Positions 47,560-57,111 of a DNA stretch of 64,000 nucleotides are shown one piece after another. The stretch comes from Dichotomicrobium thermohalophilum (GTDB lineage Bacteria > Pseudomonadota > Alphaproteobacteria > Rhizobiales > Rhodomicrobiaceae), in contig NZ_QXDF01000001.1 in NCBI RefSeq assembly GCF_003550175.1, positions 954,501-1,018,500 on the forward strand, in the 5' to 3' direction. The notes below the pieces were generated by a model. It did no database searches and was not told the origin of the DNA. It was given only the letters and a program-made list of their open reading frames with translations. The translations under genes and the position numbers were made by a program. Position 1 is the stretch's first letter, and each line of letters begins with the position of its first letter.

Positions 47560-49281
47560 TCAGCGCGTCTCGCTCTCGGGCATCTGCTTCAGGCGGTGGA
47601 GCAACGATCCCGGGGAGGCGTCAGATTCAGCGTTGTCGTTGGCCCGAGACGACTCGGGGGTGGCCACGCCATTGCCCGACGAAGTTGCCATTTCGCCCGC
47701 GGCCGTGCTGGTGCTCTCACTTTCCTCTGGTGTCGCGGAGGCTGATCCGGTTTCACCCTCTGTGGCCGAAGGGCCGGATTCCGAGGCGTCAGCGTTGCCG
47801 GACGGAGGCGTCTCGGGCCCGGCCGGATCCTCCCTCAGCTTGCCGGAGGTGAGCTTGGCGCTGCGGTAGCGGTCATAGAGACTGCTGTCCTCATCAGGTT
47901 CCTCGCCGCCCACTTGCGTCGTCGCTTCCGCCTGAGGCTCGGTCGCCGGTCCTTCCTCTGGCGCAGGTCTGTTCGTTTCGAGGAACGATTGCGGCTCGGT
48001 AGCGGCGACATCCGCCTGCAGGCCGGGATCTCCGGCCCCTGAAACTCCGCCCGCCAGTGTTTTCGGCTCCTGCTCCGACTCCTGCTCGCTCGGGCCGAAA
48101 TCGCCGACGCGCCTAGGCTGCGCTGGATGGCCCGACAAAGCCGCGCCACCGAGCAGCCGGGCCGCGCTCACCTCCCCCGGCGTCGGTGCCGCCGGGTCCG
48201 GGTTATGTCCGCTGCCGGAAGCGGCGCTGGTCTTTGCGTTCCGGTTTGCGCCCGCAAGCCCGGCAAGCTTCTGCATAGCGCCACGAGCGAGACGCTTGGG
48301 CGCGGCAGCCGCCCGGGCGAGGGTACTGCCCGAACGTGGCGCGCGCGCAGTCTTCGCAGCCGGTTCAGCAAGAGCCGGTACGCGGGAGCTGCCGGCGGTG
48401 TCGGCGATAATCGCATCGATCGAGCGCATCAACGCATCCGTGTGCTGGGCCGGCGCGCTCAGCCGGCGCGGCTCATCCTCCGAAGTGTCATGCGCGATCG
48501 CTCGCTGCGGCTCGCTTTCGGGCAGTGCGGACGCCGTTGTCACGACCTGGTCCGCGAGCTGCTGCAGCTCGGTGCGGAGTTCCTTGATCTGGTTCGCCTC
48601 GCGGTCATAGGCGACGGCCAGCCGTTCGCGCAGCTTCGACAACTCGACATTCAGCCGGTCGTATTCCGCTCGGTAATCGTGGATGGTCCACTCCGTCGGC
48701 CGCAGCTTGAAGCGGCCTGCATTCTGCGCGCCGGACATTTCCATGGCCTGGCGCAGGCGCGCGATCTCGGCCTGCTGCATTTCGGTGGTGCGCTGGGCGA
48801 TGGCGAGTGCCTCTTCGCGATGGCGCAGCCGGTTGACGATGGTATCGATCTCACGATCGCGGACATGGACGAGTTGCCTGGCGTCCTCTGCTGCGCGATT
48901 GAGCTCCGGGACGCGCGTGGCGATCGTTCGCCGCAGGACTGAGGCGGCGTTATGCTCGGCTTCGAGCTGGCAGCGCAGCTTCTGCGTTCTGTCGTTGAGA
49001 TCGGCGATTTCCATCTGCAGCCGGCTGATTTTCACTAGCTGCCGGGCCGAGCGCATCTTTTCCTGGGACAGCGCCGCTTCCAGCCGGCGGATGATGATGG
49101 CGTAGCTGGCGCGGATCTGATCGCGCTCGGCCTCGGCCTCGGCGATCGACATGGGCATGCTCTGTTCAAGCCGACGCGCCGTCAGCCGCTCTGCGCGGCG
49201 CCAGAAGGCCGGCGCCAGCAACAACGCGATGAGCATCGCGATCAGGAAGCCCAGCGCGACCAGCATGACGTAAAGGATCAT
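47560..49281 (-). CDS. Membrane-anchored coiled-coil protein with long disordered tail
   Basis: 573 residues. One N-terminal membrane helix (MILYVMLVALGFLIAMLIALLLA) is followed by about 230 residues of charged heptad-like helix (SRLQMEIADLNDRTQKLRC, ELSKLRERLAVAYDREANQ), then some 300 residues rich in Ser, Glu, Pro, Gly and Ala with no fold. The family seems confined to alphaproteobacteria. The shape is that of a cytoplasmic scaffold or spacer fixed to the inner membrane. Function unknown. Confidence 0.7.
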   Translation of the reverse strand: MILYVMLVALGFLIAMLIALLLAPAFWRRAERLTARRLEQSMPMSIAEAEAERDQIRASYAIIIRRLEAALSQEKMRSARQLVKISRLQMEIADLNDRTQKLRCQLEAEHNAASVLRRTIATRVPELNRAAEDARQLVHVRDREIDTIVNRLRHREEALAIAQRTTEMQQAEIARLRQAMEMSGAQNAGRFKLRPTEWTIHDYRAEYDRLNVELSKLRERLAVAYDREANQIKELRTELQQLADQVVTTASALPESEPQRAIAHDTSEDEPRRLSAPAQHTDALMRSIDAIIADTAGSSRVPALAEPAAKTARAPRSGSTLARAAAAPKRLARGAMQKLAGLAGANRNAKTSAASGSGHNPDPAAPTPGEVSAARLLGGAALSGHPAQPRRVGDFGPSEQESEQEPKTLAGGVSGAGDPGLQADVAATEPQSFLETNRPAPEEGPATEPQAEATTQVGGEEPDEDSSLYDRYRSAKLTSGKLREDPAGPETPPSGNADASESGPSATEGETGSASATPEESESTSTAAGEMATSSGNGVATPESSRANDNAESDASPGSLLHRLKQMPESETR

Positions 49282-49424
49282 GGTCTAGCGGCTCCCCGAT
49301 CAGGCATGGCGACTCCCAAAACGCGGCAACAAAACACCGCCCGCGATCGTCGATCGCGCCCCCAGCTTTACCTTCTTGCCGGATTATACCACCACAGACA
49401 AGAAGGCTCTGTGAACGGGCGGCC

Positions 49425-50228
49425 CTAGAACGGATTCCAGGTCGGCTCGCGCGTGTACTTCAGATAACCGACGTTCGCGCCCAGCCGCAGGCCGATGCCC
49501 GAACGGATCGGCGCCAGGACCACCTCCCCATGGCGCTGAAACGTGATGCCGACGCCGCCAACAAAATAAGCCGAGCCATCGACGCCGGCGAAACGGTGAT
49601 AGATTTCGCCCGGATGCTGGATGTCGTAAACCAGGATCATGGTCTTGGAGCCTTCAGCGCCGAAATCGTAGCCGATCGACGGTCCCTGCCAGAACACCCT
49701 GTGGCGGCCGAGATGCTTTGTGTAGAGCATGCCCTCGCCGTAGCGCAGGCCCGCCACGAAAGCGCCTCCGGCTTCCTCGCCGAGGATGTAGCCGTTCGGA
49801 TAACCCTGGCGCGAGAAGGCATATTCGACGACGCGCGCCAGCCCTTCGGTCACCGTGCCGAAAAAGCGGTGGCCCGCGGCGATAATCTCGTCGGCCGTGT
49901 AGTTCTCGTCCTCGTCATAGGCCTCGCGCGGCGGCGGGTCATAGCGGCGCGGCCGGTCATCATACCGGCGTGGCGGCTCGTCACCGTAGCGGTCATCGTA
50001 GCGCCGGCCCTCGCGCGGCGGCGCCAGCCGTTCTGGCTCGTAGCCGTCGCGGCTGCCGATATCATCCTGCCCGGTAGCCTCATCCTCCTCGCCCTGCCAT
50101 GGCGGCAGATAGCCTTCCTCCTGCTCGCTCTGGGCGAGTTTGATCGGCTCTGCGCCTGCGGCCGGCGCCTGGAGCACGAAGGCAAGCGCAAAGGCCACGA
50201 AGGCCAGCGGCTTCATCAACCCCGTCAT
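49425..50228 (-). CDS. eipA: Envelope integrity protein EipA-like (DUF1134)
   Basis: 267 residues. Signal peptide residues 1-26 (MKPLAFVAFALAFVLQAPAAGA). A disordered acidic/Arg-Tyr-rich segment (about 30-105, with RRYDDRPRRYDPPP) follows, then the DUF1134 domain from about 110 to the end: GYILGEEAGGAFVAGLRYGEG, FWQGPSIGYDFGAEGSKTM and GSAYFVGGVGITFQRHG. In Brucella the periplasmic EipA supports envelope integrity and cell division. The long tail before the domain is larger than in Brucella. A gggaga precedes the ATG. The assignment is by domain; the role here is inferred. Confidence 0.85.
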   Translation of the reverse strand: MTGLMKPLAFVAFALAFVLQAPAAGAEPIKLAQSEQEEGYLPPWQGEEDEATGQDDIGSRDGYEPERLAPPREGRRYDDRYGDEPPRRYDDRPRRYDPPPREAYDEDENYTADEIIAAGHRFFGTVTEGLARVVEYAFSRQGYPNGYILGEEAGGAFVAGLRYGEGMLYTKHLGRHRVFWQGPSIGYDFGAEGSKTMILVYDIQHPGEIYHRFAGVDGSAYFVGGVGITFQRHGEVVLAPIRSGIGLRLGANVGYLKYTREPTWNPF

Positions 50229-50363
50229 CAGATCGGTCTCCCGTTCTCAAGCCGTCGTCCGACGCCAACGCTGGCGCCGTGGCGAATCGGCATCTCACAT
50301 CAACCTTTGCGGATAATGGTAAACTGTGGCTAAAGCCCGCCAAGATTGGCGGCACTTGCGGTC

Positions 50364-51185
50364 TCACTCCTGCACAGGCTGGCGGCCCCAGGCGATGAAG
50401 CCGGGATTGCGGTAGCCGTCTTCGGCCTTGCCGTACCGGAGCGGCGTGCCGTCCTCGGTGAGCACGACGCCGCCGGCTGCGCGAAGAATCGCATCCCCCG
50501 CGGCAGTGTCCCACTCACAGGTCGGTCCGAGCCGCGGGTAGACATCCGCCAGGCCTTGTGCGATCCGACAGAATTTAAGGGAAGAGCCGGCCTGAAACGT
50601 TTCCGTGACGCCGTGCGTTTCGAGGAAGCGCTCGGTCGTTTCGTTCATGTGCGAACGGCTGGCCAGCGCGACCAGCCGGCCGGGAGCGGGGTCACGGGTT
50701 TGTAACGGCTCGTGGGAGACGGAATCGAGCGGTTTGACCGTGTCGGTCCCGACTTCCGCCCTGACGGCACGATCCTCGGCGATGGTTAGAAAAAGCTCGC
50801 CCAGAGCCGGTGCGAGGATCAACCCGAAACGCGGGATATCGCCGTGCACGAGCGCGATGTTAACGGTGAACTCCCCCGTGCCCCTCACGAACTCCTTGGT
50901 GCCGTCCAGCGGATCGACGAGGAAAAACACGTCATCCGTTGCAGGGACACTGCCGGAGGCAACCGCCTCCTCCGCGATCACCGGCACGTTGGGCGCGACC
51001 CGTGCCAGATCCGCAAGGATGATCTTCTCCGCTGCCTCGTCGGCATCCGTCACCGGGCTGGCATCCGCCTTTTCGCGCACCTGCAGCCCGCCGGCGTAGA
51101 TTTTCCTGATTGCCTGCCCCGCGCGTTGCGCGGTCTCGGCCAGCATCGCAGCCAGCGCGTCGAAATCGATGTCAGCAGACGTCAT
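50364..51185 (-). CDS. cysQ: 3'(2'),5'-bisphosphate nucleotidase
   Basis: About 273 residues from ATG 51185. It removes the 3'-phosphate from PAP, a by-product of sulfate assimilation and phosphopantetheine transfer. The inositol-monophosphatase-fold metal motifs are present: EEAVAS near 73, FLVDPLDGTKEFVRGTGEFTVNIALVHG near 90 and CEWDTAAGDAILRAAGGVVL near 227. It is transcribed alone; the cysJI genes are 26 kb away. Inositol monophosphatase is the alternative, but the sequence favours CysQ. Confidence 0.92.
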   Translation of the reverse strand: MTSADIDFDALAAMLAETAQRAGQAIRKIYAGGLQVREKADASPVTDADEAAEKIILADLARVAPNVPVIAEEAVASGSVPATDDVFFLVDPLDGTKEFVRGTGEFTVNIALVHGDIPRFGLILAPALGELFLTIAEDRAVRAEVGTDTVKPLDSVSHEPLQTRDPAPGRLVALASRSHMNETTERFLETHGVTETFQAGSSLKFCRIAQGLADVYPRLGPTCEWDTAAGDAILRAAGGVVLTEDGTPLRYGKAEDGYRNPGFIAWGRQPVQE

Positions 51186-51554
51186 ACGGCAGTCTCCGCG
51201 CGGGCTGTCATATTCGCGGCCACGCTTATCAGCTAAAATCACGATCGCCAAGCGGGCTGGGCCACTAAGATGGATTGAGCGCGGCGTGTGTTTTCCACTA
51301 ATGCGTGCGGAGAAAAGCGCGAAATTCATGGGAATCAGCGAAGATGGGGGATGCGACACCCAAAGCCGCTTGGCAGTCGCGGGCGAACGCCTATACCACT
51401 TAAGGGTGTGGCGGCAGGGCACGCGCCAGCTTCCCATCCGTTAGCGGGGGCTTTTGAGGGAGCGGACTTGATTGTGCCATGCCGGCGATTTTACCTGCCA
51501 CGGAACCACCGAGCCGGGGCGGTTGCGAGACGGACGAATGCTTGAGGAGGCGCA
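51186..51554. other. Divergent region between cysQ and chpT
   Basis: About 370 bases. The chpT start is preceded by gaggaggcgca. No clear promoter boxes or RNA gene are visible. A short frame crossing it is not convincing. Confidence 0.4.
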
Positions 51555-52199
51555 ATGACAGTGAAGCCGGCTTTGGCCGATATCCAGCTAACGGCGTTCA
51601 TGTCGAGCAGGATTTGCCATGATCTCGTCGGTCCCATAGGGGCGATCAACAACGGTCTGGAACTGCTGGAAGAAGAAACCGATGAGGATGCGCGCGCCTA
51701 TGCGCAGGAGGTGATCCTCAACAGCGCGCAGGCGGCATGGACCCGGCTGGAATTCGCCCGGCTGGCCTTCGGCGCGTCCTCGGGGATGGGCCAAGCCGTC
51801 GACATCGGCCAGGCCGAGCGGATCGCGCGCGGCTACGTCGAGGAGGGCAAGCACCGCCTTCAGTGGCACGCGCCGAAGGACATACAACTCGACAAGAGCC
51901 ATGCGCGGCTTCTGATGATCATTATCGCGATCGCGATTCCGGCATTACCGGTCGGAGGCGCGCTGCATGTCGATGTCGCCGCCGCGGAAGGCGCGCCGAC
52001 GCTGACCGTTCGCTGTGTCGGCCGGAATGCGCGCATCCCGGACAAGGTTGACGGCATCCTCTCGGGGGCGGACCTCGAAGGTCTCGATCCGCGCTCGATT
52101 CTGCCGTATTACGCGGCACGGCTGGCGGACGAGGCCGGCATGACGATCACTGTTGCCAAGGCGGGTGAGGATGTCGTCTTCACCGCTGCGCCTGCCTAA
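51555..52199 (+). CDS. chpT: Histidine phosphotransferase ChpT
   Basis: 214 residues; takes phosphate from CckA and gives it to CtrA and CpdR. The helical-hairpin domain near 15-75 has the phospho-His in SSRICHDLVGPIGAINNGLELL (His near 22), followed by a degenerate ATPase-like domain with no nucleotide motifs. It starts after a strong ribosome site (gaggagg). The CheY-like gene follows in the same direction, and cckA is 20 kb upstream in the window. Confidence 0.9.
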   Translation: MTVKPALADIQLTAFMSSRICHDLVGPIGAINNGLELLEEETDEDARAYAQEVILNSAQAAWTRLEFARLAFGASSGMGQAVDIGQAERIARGYVEEGKHRLQWHAPKDIQLDKSHARLLMIIIAIAIPALPVGGALHVDVAAAEGAPTLTVRCVGRNARIPDKVDGILSGADLEGLDPRSILPYYAARLADEAGMTITVAKAGEDVVFTAAPA

Positions 52200-52205
52200 C
52201 TTTCT

Positions 52206-52262
52206 CGTCATTGCCGGCGCGGCGATGCCATCCAGCCAAAGGCTTGACGCTGGATTGTTGCC
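52206..52262. repeat. Degenerate intergenic repeat (copy C)
   Basis: Starts cgtcattgccgg like the other copies and contains the stem atccagc/gctggat, but the second hairpin is not preserved. Lies between chpT and the CheY-like gene. Confidence 0.5.
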
Positions 52263-52309
52263 GCCTCGGGCCTGCCGCGGTGTGGCTTCGGCGCTCCCTT
52301 CCTGAGCAC

Positions 52310-52324
52310 TTAGCGTTTGATTAA
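52310..52324. promoter_or_regulatory. Imperfect CtrA box before the CheY-like gene
   Basis: TTAG-cgtttga-TTAA has the N7 spacing of the CtrA full site with one mismatch. It lies 51 bases before the ATG at 52375. Confidence 0.45.
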
Positions 52325-52374
52325 AGTCTGGCGCGCACTCTTCACGCCGGTCCCGCGTAAAGAGTGAGCGTCCC

Positions 52375-52740
52375 ATGCCCTACTGCCTGATCGCCGATGA
52401 CAGCCCGGCCATGCGCAAGGTCGTGCGCGGCCTCCTGATGGAACTTGGCTTTGAAGTGGACGAGGCCGCCAACGGTCTTGAGGCCTTGGACAGCTGCCGC
52501 GCCCGCGCGCCAGATGCGGTCCTGCTGGACTGGAACATGCCGGTGATGGACGGGCTCGGCTTTCTCCACGCACTCCAGGACGCTGCGACCGGGACGCGTC
52601 CCAAAGTGATCTTTTGCACCACTGGCGCCGAGCAAACGCCGATCATTCGGGCGATGTCCGCTGGCGCGAGCGAATACCTCGTCAAGCCGTTCGACAAGGA
52701 GTTGCTGGCCAGCAAGTTCGTCACGCTCGGTCTGGCCTGA
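52375..52740 (+). CDS. Single-domain response regulator (CheY-like)
   Basis: 121 residues, one receiver domain and no output domain. Acidic pocket Asp8-Asp9 (IADDSPAMR), phospho-acceptor Asp near 53 (LLDWNMPVMDGLGF), Thr near 83 (FCTTGAEQTP) and Lys near 105 (LVKPFD) are complete. Related rhizobial CheY copies near chpT are known. It may act in chemotaxis or in a phosphate sink for the relay; no cheA is nearby. Confidence 0.88.
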   Translation: MPYCLIADDSPAMRKVVRGLLMELGFEVDEAANGLEALDSCRARAPDAVLLDWNMPVMDGLGFLHALQDAATGTRPKVIFCTTGAEQTPIIRAMSAGASEYLVKPFDKELLASKFVTLGLA

Positions 52741-52915
52741 TCAGGGGCCGCGGACGTGCACGCGGCGGCTTCGGCAATCGCTCCTTGCACAGGTGGACAT
52801 TTCGTCGCACCATAACGCATTCGTGAACGAGAACGCGGTTCAAACGCGCGCTTCTTGGAGGAAACGTGCCGCGCTTGCCCGCTGTGGGCGCGGCGTATCG
52901 CGTCGGAGGTGTGTC

Positions 52916-53347
52916 ATGAATGTGGCGTCCATCCTGAAGCAGAAAGGCCGCGATTGCGCGACCATTACCGGCAATCAGACCGTGCAGGAGGCTGTGCGGA
53001 TGCTGGCCGAGAAAAACATTGGCGCCCTTGTTGTCGTGGACGAGGCAGGAGACATCGCCGGCATCGTTTCGGAGCGCGACATTGTCGCCAACCTGGCCAA
53101 CGGACACGCCGAACTGCTGGCCGGGCCGGTATCGCGCATCATGACGCGGGATGTCTTTACCTGCAGCCCATCCGACAGCACCGAACAGCTCATGTCCCAG
53201 ATGACGCGCAGCCGCATTCGCCACCTGCCTGTTAAAGAGGACGGCAAGCTGGCCGGAATCATATCGATCGGCGATGTCGTAAAGTGGCGAATCGCGGAGA
53301 TCGAGTCGCGGAACGCGGCGCTGCAGGAATACATTGCGACGGGTTAA
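52916..53347 (+). CDS. CBS-domain pair protein
   Basis: About 143 residues from ATG 52916; a longer frame to 52793 has no support. Two CBS motifs (about 10-62 and 77-130) are seen: [35 protein letters not shown] and the second around [23 protein letters not shown]. Such pairs bind adenine nucleotides and act as energy sensors. There is no attached enzyme domain. The gene is alone, and its 3' end overlaps hisI by 4 bases on the other strand. Confidence 0.88.
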   Translation: MNVASILKQKGRDCATITGNQTVQEAVRMLAEKNIGALVVVDEAGDIAGIVSERDIVANLANGHAELLAGPVSRIMTRDVFTCSPSDSTEQLMSQMTRSRIRHLPVKEDGKLAGIISIGDVVKWRIAEIESRNAALQEYIATG

Positions 53348-53814
53348 TCGCCCTTGCGGTAGACCGCTTCAGGGTCGAACAGGCGTTCGCCATCACGCAT
53401 TTCCAGACGGGTGTCGGCCCCGGCTGTCTGCCCAAGCGGTACCGCGCGATAAAAGCAAGAGCGCCGGCCCGTGTGGCAGCAGCCGCCCGAGCCGGCCATG
53501 CGCACTCTTAGCCAGATCGCGTCCTGATCGCAGTCGGTGCGCATTTCCACGACGTTCTGCGTGTTGCCGCTGGTTTCGCCCTTGCGCCAGAGCTTGCCGC
53601 GCGAACGGCTCCAGTAGTGCGCCTCGCCGGTCTCGATCGTGCGCGCGAGCGCCAGCGCGTTCATCCAGGCGAGCATCAAAACTTCTCCTGTGTCGACGTC
53701 AGTCACGACCGCGGGCAGCACGCCACTGTCGCCGAATTTCGGCGCGAAAACCTCGCCTTCCTCGATGTCCACGCCCTCGCGCGCGGCGAAGCGGGGCTTT
53801 TCCTCTGTCGTCAT
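53344..53814 (-). CDS. hisI: Phosphoribosyl-AMP cyclohydrolase
   Basis: About 156 residues from ATG 53814. It opens the purine ring of phosphoribosyl-AMP, the third step of histidine synthesis. The zinc/metal motifs are clear: [14 protein letters not shown] and the run [14 protein letters not shown], with [19 protein letters not shown] before them. It is separate from the hisEFAH cluster, and hisE is a distinct gene here rather than fused, as usual in alphaproteobacteria. The C-terminal tail is longer than in E. coli but usual here. Confidence 0.94.
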   Translation of the reverse strand: MTTEEKPRFAAREGVDIEEGEVFAPKFGDSGVLPAVVTDVDTGEVLMLAWMNALALARTIETGEAHYWSRSRGKLWRKGETSGNTQNVVEMRTDCDQDAIWLRVRMAGSGGCCHTGRRSCFYRAVPLGQTAGADTRLEMRDGERLFDPEAVYRKGD

Positions 53815-53908
53815 TTCACGTTCCTTGTCAGCGTGATAGTGGCCTTTCCACAGCGTCGCCCGGGGGAAGCCCCTACACATTAGCGCGAAATGTTGTACAA
53901 CGCTGGCC

Positions 53909-54595
53909 ATGGTGCAAGCGAAGCCATCCCACGTCGCTCCAGTCACCGACAGCCCGTCGCGCCTCTCCCCGGAAGCGATCGAGGAGATGTTCCGCCGCTT
54001 TCAGGAGGCGAAGCCCGCGCCGGAAAGCGAGCTGGATTATCGCAACCCGTTCACGCTGCTGGTCGCGGTTGTCCTGTCCGCGCAGGCCACGGACGCTGGG
54101 GTCAACAGGGCGACCGAAAAACTGTTCGACCTCGCCGACACGCCGGAAAAGATGGTCGCGCTGGGAGAGGAACGCGTGCGCGACATGATCAAGACGATAG
54201 GGCTTTACCGCAACAAGGCAAAGAACGTCATCGCCCTGTCGCAGAAGCTGATCGAGGACTTTGACGGCGAAGTGCCGCGCGACCGGGCGGCGCTGGAAAG
54301 CCTGCCGGGCGTCGGCCGGAAGACCGCCAACGTCGTGATGAACGTTGCTTTCGGCGCGCCGACCATGGCGGTCGACACCCACATCTTCCGCGTCTGCAAC
54401 CGGACCGGCCTTGCGCCGGGCAAGACGCCGCTGGATGTAGAGCACGGTCTCGAGGCGGTGGTTCCTGACAAATACGCCCGCCACGCGCACCACTGGCTGA
54501 TCCTGCACGGGCGCTATGTCTGCAAGGCGCGCAAGCCGCTATGCGGCGAATGCGTGATCCGCGACTTGTGCCTCTATCCCGACAAGACCGCCTGA
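53909..54595 (+). CDS. nth: Endonuclease III
   Basis: 228 residues; a DNA glycosylase/AP lyase for oxidised pyrimidines. Helix-hairpin-helix [21 protein letters not shown] with the catalytic Lys near 132, the Asp in [16 protein letters not shown] near 150, and the iron-sulfur loop with four Cys ([17 protein letters not shown]; Cx6CxxCx5C) are intact. The gene is divergent from hisI with a 94-base gap. Length matches the family plus a short tail. Confidence 0.95.
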   Translation: MVQAKPSHVAPVTDSPSRLSPEAIEEMFRRFQEAKPAPESELDYRNPFTLLVAVVLSAQATDAGVNRATEKLFDLADTPEKMVALGEERVRDMIKTIGLYRNKAKNVIALSQKLIEDFDGEVPRDRAALESLPGVGRKTANVVMNVAFGAPTMAVDTHIFRVCNRTGLAPGKTPLDVEHGLEAVVPDKYARHAHHWLILHGRYVCKARKPLCGECVIRDLCLYPDKTA

Positions 54596-54634
54596 GGCGG
54601 CCATCCCGCGAACACCAACCAAGAGAGTACGCTT

Positions 54635-55630
54635 ATGAGTATGGAACTTGACGTGGTCGGAATCGGCAATGCCATCGTTGATATCATCGCGCGCTGTGAC
54701 GACGACTTCATCGCCGCCGAAGGGCTGGCGAAGGGGGGTATGCGCCTGATCGACGCGGGCGAGGCCGACCGGCTCTACAGCAAGATGGGGCCAGCCACAG
54801 AGATGTCCGGCGGCTCCGCCGCCAACACCTGCGCGGGGCTTGCTTCTCTCGGCGCGCGTACGGCCTTCATCGGCAAGGTGGCCGATGACCAGTTCGGTAC
54901 GATTTTCAAGCACGATATCCGCTCGATCGGCGTTGAGTACGAGACGCCCCAGAGCCACAGCAACGCGCCGACCGCGCGCTGTCTTGTGCTGGTCACGCCA
55001 GACGGCGAGCGCACGATGAGCACCTATCTCGGGGCGTCCACCGAGCTGGGCAACGGTGAGATCGTACCCGAGGTGATCCGCACGGCGCGCGTCACATACC
55101 TGGAGGGCTATCTGTTCGATCCGCCGGAAGCGAAGGCGGCGTTCCATGAGGCCGCGCGCATCGCCGCGGAGGCCGGCCGGCAGGTCGCGCTGAGCCTGTC
55201 CGACACCTTCTGCGTCGAGCGCCACCGTGCCGCGTTCCGCAGCCTGATCCAGGGCGGGGTGGATGTGCTGTTCGGCAATCAGGAAGAGGTTTGTGCGCTT
55301 TACGAGACCGACACGCTGGAGGACGCGCTGCCGCAACTCCGCGCCGAATGCACGCTGGCGGCAGTGACGCGCAGCGGGGAGGGCTCAATCATCATGACAC
55401 CGGAAGACACCATCGAGATCCCGGCGGCGCATGTCGATGAGGTCGTGGACACCACCGGCGCGGGCGATCTGTACGCCGCCGGCTTCCTGCACGGCCTGGC
55501 GCGCGGGCGGCCACTGCCGGAGTGCGGACGGCTGGCGAGCCTGGCGGCGGCTGAGATCATCTCGCATATCGGCGCGCGGCCCGAGACCTCGCTGGCCGAT
55601 CTGGCCAAGAGCAACGGCCTGGCGGCTTAA
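54635..55630 (+). CDS. Adenosine kinase (PfkB family)
   Basis: 331 residues; likely phosphorylates adenosine to AMP. The PfkB hallmarks are GGSAANTCAGLASLGARTAFIGKVADDQFG near 58-87 and VDTTGAGDLYAAGFLHGLARG near 273 with the catalytic Asp. The start VVGIGNAIVDIIA matches adenosine-kinase-like PfkB sequences of alphaproteobacteria. Other sugar kinases cannot be excluded. It follows nth after 39 bases. A two-hairpin repeat follows it. Confidence 0.88.
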   Translation: MSMELDVVGIGNAIVDIIARCDDDFIAAEGLAKGGMRLIDAGEADRLYSKMGPATEMSGGSAANTCAGLASLGARTAFIGKVADDQFGTIFKHDIRSIGVEYETPQSHSNAPTARCLVLVTPDGERTMSTYLGASTELGNGEIVPEVIRTARVTYLEGYLFDPPEAKAAFHEAARIAAEAGRQVALSLSDTFCVERHRAAFRSLIQGGVDVLFGNQEEVCALYETDTLEDALPQLRAECTLAAVTRSGEGSIIMTPEDTIEIPAAHVDEVVDTTGAGDLYAAGFLHGLARGRPLPECGRLASLAAAEIISHIGARPETSLADLAKSNGLAA

Positions 55631-55664
55631 AGACACGATACGTCAAGGTAGCTCGAAAATCGGT

Positions 55665-55750
55665 CGTCATTGCCGGGCTTGTCCCGGCAATCCATTCGCC
55701 GATCAGGGTCGGTTGCACCTTGGATGCCCGTGTCAAGCACGGGCATGACG
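55665..55750. repeat. Two-hairpin intergenic repeat (copy B)
   Basis: Contains ttgccggg-cttgt-cccggcaa and, after a 39-base spacer, atgcccgtg-tcaag-cacgggcat. The ends cgtcat and atgacg are inverted. Layout matches the copy at 23463-23571, with compensating changes in the stems. It lies between the adenosine kinase gene and coaA. Confidence 0.75.
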
Positions 55751-55783
55751 GATCTCAAACCGCTCGGAAATTCCTATCCGCGC

Positions 55784-56737
55784 TCAAATCTTGCGCAGAT
55801 GCACGGTCTGCACGGTATGGTCCTGCACCTTTTCCAGGATCAGCCGCGCGCGCTGGCGCGTGGGCAGGATGTTGGCCTTCAGGTTTGCGAGATTGATCGT
55901 TTCCCAGATGTGCCGTGCCGTCGCCTGCGCTTCGTCGTCGGACAGCTTCGAGTAACGGTAGAAATACGCCGCCGGATCGCGGAACGCCGTCTTGCGCAGG
56001 CGCATGAACCGCTCGACGTACCACTGCCCGATCAGTTCCGGGTCGGCATCGATGTAGATCGAGAAGTCGAAGAAGTCCGAGACGAACGGGATCGCTTCGC
56101 CGTTGCTCGGCAGCTTGGCCGGCTGGAGCAAATTTAGCCCTTCGACGATCAGGATGTCCGGCCGATCCACGGTGATCGTCTTGTCGGGCAGCACGTCGTA
56201 ATGAAAGTGCGAGTAGACCGGCGCCTTGACCTGCGGCCGGCCAGCCTTGACTTCGGCGAGAAAATGCAACAGCGCCCGCGTGTCAAAGCTCTCCGGGAAA
56301 CCCTTGCGGTTCATGATTCCGCGCTCTTCCAGCACCGCGTTGGGCAACAGGAAGCCGTCGGTGGGTACGAGGTCCACGCGCGGCGAATTGGTCCAGCGCG
56401 ACAAAAGTGCCTGCAGCACGCGCGCCGTCGTGCTCTTGCCCACCGCCACGCTGCCCGCGATGCCGATGATGAAGGGCGTCTTGTTCTCGCTCTGGCCGAG
56501 GAAGCGCGAGGTGGCCGCGTGCAGCGCCTGTGATGCGCCGACATAAAAGTTCAGCAGCCGCGACAAGGGCAGATAGACCTCGATGACCTCCTGCTCGGAG
56601 ACGCGCTCGATCACGCCGGACAGCCGCTCCAGATCCCGGGCGTCCAGGGTCATGGGCGTTTCCGCGCGCAGCTTCGCCCACTCCTTCTTGTCGAACGTGA
56701 GATAGGGCGAGATCGGTGAGGATTGGTCTGTCGTCAT
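55784..56737 (-). CDS. coaA: Pantothenate kinase
   Basis: 317 residues; phosphorylates pantothenate, the first committed step to CoA. The P-loop [18 protein letters not shown] near 92-108 and motifs [14 protein letters not shown] and [16 protein letters not shown] are the type I (CoaA) signature; [15 protein letters not shown] and [14 protein letters not shown] follow. It lies directly after hisE in the same direction (30-base gap), the known rhizobial order. CoaBC and PanC are encoded elsewhere in the window. Confidence 0.96.
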   Translation of the reverse strand: MTTDQSSPISPYLTFDKKEWAKLRAETPMTLDARDLERLSGVIERVSEQEVIEVYLPLSRLLNFYVGASQALHAATSRFLGQSENKTPFIIGIAGSVAVGKSTTARVLQALLSRWTNSPRVDLVPTDGFLLPNAVLEERGIMNRKGFPESFDTRALLHFLAEVKAGRPQVKAPVYSHFHYDVLPDKTITVDRPDILIVEGLNLLQPAKLPSNGEAIPFVSDFFDFSIYIDADPELIGQWYVERFMRLRKTAFRDPAAYFYRYSKLSDDEAQATARHIWETINLANLKANILPTRQRARLILEKVQDHTVQTVHLRKI

Positions 56738-56767
56738 GCGGTCCCGGTCTTGCGCCGGTGTTACGCC

Positions 56768-57079
56768 TTATTCCTGCGGGCCTGCTGGCGTGGGCGCAGA
56801 CATGCGCTGGGCGAGCACGGCCATGACATCCTCGTACGGAATATCCCGCGCCTCGAGGAGGACCAGCAGATGATAAAGCAGATCGGCGGATTCCAGCTTG
56901 AGCGCATCGTCGCTGTCGTGCAAGGCGGCGATCACCGTCTCGATCGCTTCCTCGCCCATCTTGCGCGCGCAATAGGCCGGCCCGGCATCGAGCAGCGTGC
57001 GCGTGTACGAGGACTCCGCGGAGGCCTCGCGCCGCTCCTTGATGATGCGTGCCAACTGCGACAGTGTGTCGTCCGCCAT
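56768..57079 (-). CDS. hisE: Phosphoribosyl-ATP diphosphatase
   Basis: 103 residues; all-alpha enzyme removing pyrophosphate from phosphoribosyl-ATP, the second histidine step. The MazG-like motif EEAIETVIAALHDSDDALKLESADLLYHL is the core, with acidic metal ligands. Stand-alone in this lineage. It follows hisF by 32 bases and precedes coaA. Confidence 0.94.
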   Translation of the reverse strand: MADDTLSQLARIIKERREASAESSYTRTLLDAGPAYCARKMGEEAIETVIAALHDSDDALKLESADLLYHLLVLLEARDIPYEDVMAVLAQRMSAPTPAGPQE

Positions 57080-57111
57080 GTCACAACCCCCGTTGTTGCA
57101 TTGGGTGCGGG

